Below, piece by piece: positions 56,626 through 64,000 of a stretch of 64,000 nucleotides of DNA. Source of the stretch: Begonia masoniana. Its lineage: Eukaryota > Streptophyta > Magnoliopsida > Cucurbitales > Begoniaceae. How positions within the stretch are numbered: the first letter of the stretch is position 1; each line of letters begins with the position of its first letter. The stretch is taken from NCBI GenBank assembly GCA_022432975.1, contig CM039512.1, positions 36,515,730 through 36,579,729 on the forward strand, read 5' to 3'. A program made the position numbers and the translations under genes. The notes beneath the pieces are model-generated. The model had not been told where the DNA came from, searched no databases, and saw only the letters and a list, made by a program, of their open reading frames with translations.

Positions 56626-58014
56626 TCAAGAATACTTGGTGTCCTTCTTTGTCAAACTAGTTAAAGGCTTAGCTATCATAGAAAATCCTTTAATAAATTT
56701 CCTATAATAGCCTGCCAAACCAAGAAAACTACGGACTTCACCAACATTCTTTGGCTGTGGCCAGTCCTTAACAGCCTGAATCTTAGTTGGATCTACTGAT
56801 ATACCTTCAATAGAAATGACATGGCCTAAAAAGTTAACCTTATACAACCAGAACTCACATTTGGATAACTTGGCATAAAGTTGTTGCTGTCTCAGGGTGG
56901 TCAAAACTATCCTTAAGTGTTCTACATGGTCAGCTTCAGTCCGTGAGTATATAAGAATATCATCTATGAATACAATCACAAACTTATCCAAATATTCACG
57001 AAACACTCTGTTCATCAAATCCATAAAAGCTGCAGGTGCATTGGTTAACCCAAACGTCATCACAAGGAATTCATAATGTCCATAACGGGTCCTAAAAGCT
57101 GTCTTAGGTACATCTTCCTTCTTAACCTTCAGTTGGTAGTACCCCGAACGCAAGTCAATCTTTGAAAACACCTTAGCTCCTTGCAATTGGTCAAACAAGT
57201 CGTCAATTCGGGGCAAGGGGTATTTATTCTTAATTGTCAACTTGTTCAGTTCTCGGTAATCTATGCACATCCTTAGGGAACCATCTTTCTTCTTAACAAA
57301 TAACACAGGTGCACCCCAGGGAGAACTACTAGAGCATATAAATCCCTTGTCTGCTAATTCCTGTAGTTGGACTTTTAATTCCTTCAGCTCAACTGGTGCC
57401 ATGAGATAAGGGTTCTTAGATACGGGTAATGCCTCGGGATACGTATCAATTACAAATTCTATTTCTCTATCAGGTGGTAATCCTGGCAAATCATCCATAA
57501 ATACATCAGGAAACTCTTTAACTATAGAAATATCTTGCAGCTCTACTTTGTTCTTTACCCGAACCCGAATATCGATTACACTAGCTAGATAACTCTTACA
57601 ACCATCTTTCAATAACCGCTGAGCCTCTAGCGAGGATATAATCGGTATTTTACTTATTTTTGGGATAGCTTGGAAAGTGTATTGATCTCCATTAGGGGGT
57701 CGAAACTCGACTAACCCAGACCTACAACTTATCGTGGCATAATGCCTGGATAACCAATCCATTTCTAATATAACTTCATATCCCTTCATGTCAACTACAA
57801 TCAGTTCTACATATAACTTCTTATCTCCTAAGGACACAATATTGCCTTTCAATATCTGCTCAGAATACAAGGACTTTCCTGATGGTAACATCACACTATA
57901 TGGCCTATCAGCTGGTAAGTATTCTAACTTATGCTTACACGCAAATAAGGTTGCAATAAATGAGTGTGTGGCTCCCGTGTCTATAAGTGTATAAGCAGAA
58001 ATACCACAGATCAT
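56626..58014 (-). pseudogene. pol: Element J protease and reverse transcriptase (462 aa open)
   Basis: Protease active site DTGATHSF near residue 12; RT motifs [48 protein letters not shown] and catalytic FIDDILIYS (about residue 370). RT copies element RNA into DNA in the particle. A TAG at 58036-58038 separates it from gag in the same frame; the frame ends early at 56626 within the RT connection region. Catalytic residues are present but the polyprotein is interrupted. Confidence 0.9.
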
Positions 58015-58038
58015 AATTGTACCTGTTATGACCGTATG

Positions 58039-59064
58039 CTACATGGTATCTTCATCTTCCATCATAGCAAAGACTCGGGGCATTACTCTTGCTCGGTTTG
58101 GGTCAAGTGGCATGGGGCAGTCTCTGACTATGTGTCCAACTTTATCACACCTGTAGCATCGGCCAGAATGCAACTTGCATTCGCCATGGTGGTTCTTCTG
58201 GCAGTTGGAGCATAGAGGGGCCAATGGTTGTTTTCCCTTCCCTTGGTCTTCATTTGGATTGAAGGGTCTCTTTATACCTTGCTGTTGTTGTTGTGGTCCC
58301 CTGTTCTGTTGCGGCTGCCATCCTTTGTTCTGACGTGATGGCAGCTGAGTTTCCTTCGTGAATTTCCTTGGCTGCTCACGCTGTGCATATGCTGTCATTT
58401 CAACCTCTTCCAGCTCCAAGGCCTTAGCCGTCACTTCACCATAAGGTACATTGTGTATTCCAGCAGTCTTTACTTTCATGTACAAACTCGGCTTCAGTCC
58501 TTGAACAAATTGGTAAATCCTGTCCTCATCATCCTCAACCAATCGGGGAGCAAACCGTGATAAAGGATCAAATTTGCATATGTAATCCGTCATAGAGCCA
58601 GTTTGTTGCAGATTCATGAACCCCTTCTTCTTGTTGGCCCAAACAGTCCTATTGAAGTACTTGTCAAAGAAGGCAGTCTTAAACATTTCCCAGGTCATAG
58701 CTCCTGCATTAGCGGTGCTCTGGATTGAATCTCACCAATGCTTTGCATTCAATTCCAGATGAAAGACAGCATATGTGACCTTATCTCCTTCATCAACCTT
58801 TGCATACTTAAACATGTCCTCAATCTTTCGAACCCATTCCTCAGCATAAATAGGATCTGAAACATGTCCAATGAATACCGGGGGTCGAAGCCGGTGGAAA
58901 CGCTCACCCCCATGATCATGAGTTGCATTAGTACTGGAGTTGCCTTGTTCCTCTCTGACAGTCATCAGCTGTTCGATCTGGCGGGATTGGCACATGACCA
59001 ACTCTGTCAACTGAGCAATGGCATTGCTATCCTCATTGGTCTCTCTCTGCTGACCTCTAACCAT
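58039..59064 (-). pseudogene. gag: Element J gag with one stop
   Basis: The N-terminal part (58732-59064) includes SNAIAQLTELV and the start of capsid (RFHRLRPPVF, YAEEWVRKIEDMFK). A TGA replaces the second Trp of the conserved W-W pair of the capsid. The rest (58039-58698) is in the same frame and has the capsid C-terminal half (FFDKYFNRTV, DPLSRFAPRLVEDDEDR) and a CCHC knuckle (CYRCDKVGHIVRDC). The ATG is 11 bp after the predicted intron. Confidence 0.88.
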
Positions 59065-59074
59065 TTTGGGATTC

Positions 59075-59137
59075 CTAGACGAATAGTTATAGATACATCT
59101 TAACTTAATGACATTTACTGAAATCGTAAATACTTAC
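59075..59137 (-). other. Predicted 63-bp leader intron of element J
   Basis: On minus: AACT|GTAAGTA (59132-59137) to CGTCTAG|GAAT (59075-59076), between PBS and gag ATG. Confidence 0.6.
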
Positions 59138-59210
59138 AGTTGCTGGAGTGTACCCAGATGGCAATCTGTGCTGGGAGGCAGTCTACAGAATCGATTTTAG
59201 AACCCGGTTT

Positions 59211-59223
59211 TGCTCTGATACCA
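59211..59223 (-). promoter_or_regulatory. PBS of element J
   Basis: TGGTATCAGAGC on minus, four bases after the 5' LTR end. Confidence 0.85.
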
Positions 59224-59227
59224 TAAT

Positions 59228-61014
59228 TGTAACGACCCAGAAGGATCGTCACATAATCCGTATCTTTCTTAATTATTTAATTCTTATTACTCACACTTTA
59301 TTCATTATTGGTAATATATTTTTTTTTTTGAAACATAACTTAGCTCAAGATGTCATGCGCGATTCACTAGGCATAGCTCAGCAAAGAAATACATTACACA
59401 TCTGCCGGCGGGCAGTGCAATGTGTATCAGCTGATGAAGAGAAACTTAAACCCTTAGACTGCATATACCGATAGAGAAATAAACCACATCTACCGGTCAC
59501 TAGATGACAAAATTATACTTACATCTTCCGATGGCTTAAACACTCAACATATGCCAGTCACTGGACGATGAAATAACACTTACATCATCCAGAAACTTAA
59601 ATACACTTCATCTGCCGATCACTAGACGACAAAATAGCACTTTCATCATCCGATAGGCATAACCTTCACTGATTTCAACTTCAATGGCATAACATTCATA
59701 CTAATGAAAATCAGTAACTCACCCAGAATTCATATAGCGGAAGACTTCAGCAAACAGACCGTTCAATACTCCTTAAAATTATTTCCAGATTCAGTGGTCA
59801 ACAGACAACTTCGAAAGAAGACTCAATATTATAAAATAGACTCATCCTACTCAAACTATCATATTCATTATCGTAACTAAAATCATAAAAACATTAACCA
59901 GGGGTCTCATTTGCCATCCAGCCACAGAAATTGCACCCTGATCACCTTCCAGCAACCAAGCTCAGACATCATCACAAAAACTTTGGGATCCTCACCTGAA
60001 ATCTCGTCACCTACATCATAAGATTTAAACTATAAGCCTAATGCTTAGTAAGGAATGCAATACTAACAAGTATGCATGAATGCTCATTTGAGAAACAAAT
60101 GCTCATGAATCCTTTCTTGTTCGTATTCATACACAAAATCTCCATTCTTATTCATCAATCATATTCATCATTCATATTCATCAATCATATTCTTCGTTCA
60201 TAATCATCAACATAAATGCTAGTCAGTAACATAAGGAACTACTAATCATCGTATGAGTTTCTACCTAGCATCCTTTGATGTAGGGTCCTAAAGACCGAGA
60301 AACCTATACATTCACTACTGGTCTCCTTAGACATTTGAGCTCCTTCTCTTCAAACTTCTTCATCTAAAACATTTACATTGCAGTAGTTAAAAAAAAACCT
60401 TTTTAGTTCTAACCACAAGTCATCCTAGGATCTAATAGCTAAAGTCACTCTCGAATCCTTAGTATAGTTCTCTGTGCAGTTTGAAATCCAAAACCCAAAA
60501 TAGACAGATTCGATTAGCGATAACTCAGGGTTGGTTGTTTAATGTCCAAAATCGATTCGGAATGACATTACCACTTTCAGATTTTAAAATATCCTTACTA
60601 ATACTCGGCCATTGAAGAATCCAGAACCTCAACACATAGCTGAAAATAGAGCTTAACGACTAAAAGATAGCTACATTGCCAAACTCGTACCTCGAGCACA
60701 AAGTAGCCGAGAAGCAGCAAGGAAACTGATCGTCGAAGGAGGGATTTCCAGCTGACAGAGAGCGAGAGCTCGGGAGCGAAAGTCGTCGAGAGAAAGAGAT
60801 GACGGCTACAGTGGTTTAAATGAGGTTTGAATCCTTTCCTTTTTCTTTAAATACTGGTCTCATTCCTCCATTATTACAACTTTACCACTCAACCTAGTTT
60901 AAATCCACATGTAATTAATTAAGCTTGGCATAAAACTCTAAACCGTGAAGATTGAATATTCATGACCGTTAATGCAGTTAGGAAGTCACCTGGTTGAAGT
61001 TGTCGGGTGTTACA
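59228..61014 (-). mobile_element. 5' LTR of element J (1,787 bp, internally deleted)
   Basis: TGTAACGACCCAG to GTCGGGTGTTACA. The ATCTGCCGAT/ATCTACCG motif array is at 59400-59660. Compared with the 3' LTR about 340 bp are missing near 60200, and the splice donor is lost. A TATTTAAAG TATA-like word on minus lies near 60850. Confidence 0.88.
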
Positions 61015-61562
61015 ACTTTTGTCTTATTCACATCCACCGGTTAATGTTCACTTTCTTCTTATTCACGTCCACCGGTTACTGTTCACTTTCGTCTTATTCA
61101 CATCCACCGGTTACTGTTCACTTTCGTCTTATTCACATCCACCGGTTACTGTTCACTTTTGTTTTATTCACATCCACCGCTGCTACTGTTCTCCTCCATT
61201 TTTATTCACATTATCCACTGTTTACATTTTTCTGCCGCTGCCTTTAAAATTATATCTTCCGCCTGACGTTATTCGCTTGTCTTTCAGCCTTCACTCCCAG
61301 AGAAGGTTTACGCCCAAAAATTTAAATGTTCCTATTTTTTTTCTGTTTTCTTTCGCCATCAATTTATAAAAGTTCTCTTTTTTCTGTATTCCGATTTTAA
61401 TTGTCATCCAGCTTAAATGTGTCTTCCTGTTTCACTTCCAGAAAAGGTTTATACTCTCTGTTAAGGTTTTAAAAGTATAAATGTTTAAAAAAAAATAGTC
61501 CCCGTTTTGGAATGTCTCGGAGTGATGACTCCTCGTCCCCGACCGGGTCGAGGGCCGTCACA
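61015..61562 (+). mobile_element. LTR K, 3' part
   Basis: The plus-strand LTR end GGGCCGTCACA at 61562 (its complement, TGTGACGGCCC, resembles the LTR starts here). A CTTCCGC word lies near 61258, as near the end of other LTRs. Element J is inserted at its left. It may be the far end of LTR I, but the gap prevents proof. Confidence 0.5.
61020..61200 (+). repeat. 35-bp minisatellite in LTR K
   Basis: Four to five units of about 35 bp containing TTATTCACATCCACCGGTTA. It occupies the position of the hypervariable hairpin patch of other LTRs. Confidence 0.9.
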
Positions 61563-62054
61563 ATATGTTTAAATGCATGACATGTGAGAAATTTAAAATA
61601 AACCTAAACATGCAAAATCTATATGACATATAAATGCATGACAATATAACAAATTATATCAAAATAAATCAAATAGTGATCGGATTGACCTATGGGTATT
61701 TCTAAAATTACAACCCAAAAATAAAAACTAAACTAAGATTCTAAATCTTGGTCTTCTTCAAAACCGCGTCATCCAAATGATCATTGTCAAAAATTCACAA
61801 ATCAAATTTGTTAATTCAATTTGTATGTGCACCATCATCTGTTTTCGTCAATAGATCAGATTTTTTGGACGAAAACTCCATCCATGGCCTTATAGTCTCA
61901 GATCTCCATCGTAAAATTACAAATTTGACAGTAATGAAAAATGCATAAAAAAATCATAACCCAAACAACCGAATTAATTTTGATCACTATTTCATGTCAT
62001 GCAAACATACATCAACTATATATATTCAAAAATATATATTATGCATTAAATTTA
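61563..62054 (-). mobile_element. Copia leader fragment
   Basis: Diverged copy of part of 2850-3180 (copia leader), in the same orientation. No PBS or gag here. Confidence 0.55.
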
Positions 62055-62249
62055 TGTAACATCTGACATTTTTGGTCATTTAATTGCCCCTAAAATTATT
62101 TGAATGGAATTAGTTCACTATTAATATATATATTTTATTAGAGTTTGGACGCTGGGAATCTGTTGATTTAAGAAAATAGAGCAAAACTGAGGGAGTTAAA
62201 AAGTACGAGATTTGAAACAGAAATCTGAAATGAAACCCGCACTTCATTA

Positions 62250-62250
<1 letters not shown>
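62055..62250 (+). mobile_element. Start of a G-type LTR
   Basis: TGTAACATCTGACATTTTTG and following match the reverse complement of the end of LTR G (43894 leftwards), so this is the first about 190 bp of such an LTR on plus, cut by the TG repeat. Confidence 0.65.

Positions 62251-62295
<45 letters not shown>
62251..62295 (+). repeat. (TG)n microsatellite
   Basis: About 20 TG units with one TTTG interruption near the end. Confidence 0.95.
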
Positions 62296-62296
<1 letters not shown>

Positions 62297-62560
62297 TGTA
62301 TATAATCATCTTCCTACCATGCAATGGGCAATCTGCATACAGCCTATCCATCGGCACAACGGCTACACCCCAACACGGAACACGAAAGATAACCTTGAAG
62401 TTTTAGAAAATTATAGCAATCATTCTTTTCGCAAGATAGCAGGGAAAAATTCAAAAATTCATATTGATGAAATCAAAACATCTTATTGATAAGAACAAAC
62501 ACTAGTATTGGATTTTAAGAAAAATTTCAACTTACATTTTAAAGATTATTCTTATACCTG
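62296..62560. other. Unassigned sequence between TG repeat and viral-like block
   Basis: A plus-strand frame ending at 62489 (NLEVLENYSNHSFRKIAGKN and on) has protein-like composition but I recognise no family. It could be an inverted scrap of the neighbouring pararetrovirus-like sequence. Nothing else is seen. Confidence 0.2.
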
Positions 62561-62604
62561 TTTTGTTTATTTGAACATAAACTTAACAAATTAGCCAGAC
62601 ATTT

Positions 62605-62617
62605 GGCTCTGATACCA
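62605..62617 (-). promoter_or_regulatory. tRNA-Met PBS of pararetrovirus-like block
   Basis: TGGTATCAGAGCC on minus, 13 bases complementary to initiator tRNA-Met. Unlike the LTR elements here it is not preceded by an LTR terminus in CA (it reads CTCTATT); it lies about 210 bp downstream of a TATA box, as in Caulimoviridae leaders. Confidence 0.65.
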
Positions 62618-62639
62618 AATAGAGGAAGCGATGTACAAA

Positions 62640-62945
62640 ACAAAAGAAAGAGAAGAGAAACAAAAGAAAGAGGAGAGAAGCAAAAGAATTAGATATTAAA
62701 CAATACTTAGATAATACACAGAGTAGGAGTAGAACACTTACAATCGAAGATCCAACAGAGAACAAGAGTTTTTATAGGACAGAAGACAAACTCTAAAACT
62801 TAGAAAACCAAAGAAACTGAAACTCCTTTATATAGACATAGGAGTAAACAAACAAACAGAACCAAACAAAAGTACTCTCATAATAAAGTACGAAGATTCC
62901 CTTCATAATGGTGGTGGGGACCACCTGTCTTCCTTTAACTTTCAA
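62640..62945 (-). promoter_or_regulatory. Pararetrovirus-like promoter and leader
   Basis: On minus, directly after the stop of the 137-aa ORF: GGTGGTCCCCACCACC (about 62913-62928), TATA box CTATATAAAGG (62825-62835), a second TATA-like CCTATAAAAAC (about 62768-62778), then a pyrimidine-rich leader (TTCTCTTCTCTTTC, 62640-62690). The order ORF end, TATA, CT-rich leader, PBS fits the intergenic region of plant pararetroviruses. Confidence 0.55.
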
Positions 62946-63359
62946 CTAAAGCTGCCATATCCCTTTATACGAGATGCCAAACTGATGATAAGCTTGCAGA
63001 AATTCTTTATTGGTCTGCTTTATAACTTCAACTTTTTCTTCAATCTTCTTAGTATCATTCTGCTCTTCAATCTTCATACGGTCTTCATACTTATCAAATA
63101 AATTTGTTAAGAATTCTGTCTTGTCTGCATAGACCTCAAACATTCTTTGCATAGCTGCTAAATATTGACTTTTATTATAATTTTGCAGTTCGATAGGTAA
63201 CCAATAAGGTCGATTATATACAATTCTTTTATTGCGTTTTGAAATAGGCCATTGTTTACTCTGCCTTCGATAATTATGCCATCTTCGTCTCTGCTCATAA
63301 TGGTTCAGATCTCTAGGATAAAAACCAATATTCCAAGGAGCAAGATTATACGGATTCAT
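62946..63359 (-). CDS. Terminal ORF of pararetrovirus-like sequence (137 aa)
   Basis: I do not recognise a named family. The protein starts MNPYNLAPWNIGFYPRDLNH, is basic and aromatic in its first 60 residues (RRRWHNYRR, SKRNKR), and becomes a charged, probably coiled-coil helix in its last 70 (EDRMKIEEQNDTKKIEEKVE). Its start overlaps the stop of the preceding ORF as ATGA (63356-63359), a coupling typical of Caulimoviridae. It is followed by a promoter-like region and PBS, which suggests the last ORF of a circular viral genome. Frame intact. Function unknown. Confidence 0.55.
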   Translation of the reverse strand: MNPYNLAPWNIGFYPRDLNHYEQRRRWHNYRRQSKQWPISKRNKRIVYNRPYWLPIELQNYNKSQYLAAMQRMFEVYADKTEFLTNLFDKYEDRMKIEEQNDTKKIEEKVEVIKQTNKEFLQAYHQFGISYKGIWQL

Positions 63360-64000
63360 TTGCTTTTTAATTTTCCTTTTGCTTTATACTTTTGTTTGAA
63401 AATATCTTCTTCAAAAGAGTCCCAAAAGTCTTGAGTCGTATACTCAATATCGGAGTCAATATCTTCAGGATCTTGAGATTCACCAACAAGAATAGCATAA
63501 GAACCTGAATTTATACCTTCTTTATCAGAATTCATTGAAGTGTCACTTTCAATAGCAGTATCATCCATAGACAGTAATTGATTTTTCATAGTCTCAAATA
63601 ATTTGAGATCTCTATCCTGCTTACTCATATCCAGATAGGCTTTTGAAATAAGAGTATATAATTTTTTAATATAATTCGTTCTATCAATCTCTTCTTCTTT
63701 GTCAGAAGATTCTTTTTCTATAGATGTTTCTTTATAAGAGCTAATAATTGTTTTTATAGTAGACACACATCTATCAGACTCATAACGAGCCCACAATTTC
63801 ACATAAAAATTTCGTTGAACTTCATATAATCCCAGACGGTTTGTATCAATCTCTAAGCTCCATTGCCAAATCCAATTAATTTGAAATTGGGAGCAAAACC
63901 ATAAAAGATCTTGATCTTTAATAATCATTTTTCTTTTAGATAATATAGGATGATATTTTAACCAAATAGGAAAGTGTTCTGAAATAATATCAAGAAATAA
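63356..64000 (-). CDS. Upstream ORF of pararetrovirus-like sequence, open to the window edge
   Basis: At least 214 codons without a stop. No start is certain because the frame is open through 64000; the first ATG in view is at 63926-63928. The first part is rich in Trp and hydrophobics (LLWFCSQF, WIWQWSLEI, FYVKLWARYESDR), the rest is acidic and serine-rich (SIEKESSDKEEEIDR, QDPEDIDSDIEYTTQDFWD) with a basic end (KQKYKAKGKLKSK). No RT, protease or movement-protein motif is visible in this part. The ATGA overlap with the next ORF supports a shared polycistronic RNA. Family assignment rests on context only. Confidence 0.5.
   Translation of the reverse strand, partial: LFLDIISEHFPIWLKYHPILSKRKMIIKDQDLLWFCSQFQINWIWQWSLEIDTNRLGLYEVQRNFYVKLWARYESDRCVSTIKTIISSYKETSIEKESSDKEEEIDRTNYIKKLYTLISKAYLDMSKQDRDLKLFETMKNQLLSMDDTAIESDTSMNSDKEGINSGSYAILVGESQDPEDIDSDIEYTTQDFWDSFEEDIFKQKYKAKGKLKSK

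Larger units (their letters stand above)
52929..61014 (-). mobile_element. Gypsy element J (left end lost in gap)
   Basis: On minus: 5' LTR (59228-61014), PBS, 63-bp predicted intron, gag, protease, RT, RNase H, integrase (59064 to 54642), purine tract, and a 3' LTR entering the gap. It is inserted in a plus-strand LTR (K). At least three in-frame stops and one frame break make it inactive. Confidence 0.88.

Noticed and set aside
62256..62489. 77-aa plus-strand ORF starting in the TG repeat
   Set aside because: Its first 15 residues are Cys-Val repeats from (TG)n. The remaining part may be protein-derived but no family is recognised, so it is not called a gene.
62605..62617. LTR retrotransposon PBS for a copia element on minus
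   Set aside because: No LTR end in CA precedes it and no gag or pol follows on minus; TATA and two coupled ORFs lie upstream instead. Kept as the less likely alternative.

Overview
This window is plant nuclear DNA and almost certainly repeat-rich heterochromatin. Every recognisable coding stretch belongs to LTR retrotransposons (Ty3/gypsy chromovirus-type pol, Ty1/copia gag) or to an endogenous pararetrovirus-like sequence, and primer-binding sites complementary to plant initiator tRNA-Met recur throughout. A 100-N scaffold gap lies at 52829-52928. I found no host protein-coding gene. I cannot name the species; a eudicot is my inference.

Layout. At 1-1335 is the 5' end (leader, PBS, 1.2-kb LTR) of an element running off the left edge, inserted into a copia element whose gag (1387-2055), leader, PBS and 5' LTR follow. 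That copia LTR (3273-3765 plus 43895-44435) appears to be split by about 40 kb of nested insertions. Inside lie an old LTR fragment (E), then gypsy element B (5155-38884) whose 3' LTR holds a 1.5-kb solo LTR and whose interior is reduced to an integrase remnant, a 5S-rRNA-bearing Cassandra-type TRIM and a gag stub. B's 5' LTR is split by element A (12060-22199; its own 5' LTR holds the 2.45-kb solo LTR 19294-21748). It is split again by a foldback-like structure (22988-38075) with about 205-bp tandem subrepeats in opposed arms around a captured gypsy pol fragment. That fragment is interrupted by the youngest element, C (27634-36430), which has near-identical LTRs, a perfect CATAT target duplication and gag-pol with a single visible frameshift. 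LTRs F and G close the nest.

Right of it come a 1.3-kb purine-rich (GAGA) block, LTR H containing plus-strand element D (45853-51641, no 5' LTR), a plus-strand LTR fragment I, the gap, gypsy element J (minus, several in-frame stops), LTR end K with 35-bp repeats, a copia leader fragment, an LTR start, a (TG)n tract, and at the right edge two overlapping ORFs, a promoter and a tRNA-Met PBS that look like an integrated Caulimoviridae-type genome end.

Most interesting signal. At least eight divergent LTR families share a modular RNA leader: a strong 5' splice site (GTAAGT) preceded in six families by AG plus exactly 8 nt; a 494-654-bp predicted intron carrying a family-specific minisatellite; an acceptor at TG(A/G)TGTAG|GTG; then a hypervariable hairpin-rich domain before the LTR end. 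Four gypsy elements add a second predicted intron of 59-63 bp between PBS and gag start. This suggests regulated splicing separating translated from packaged RNA, in elements whose protein families are otherwise ordinary.
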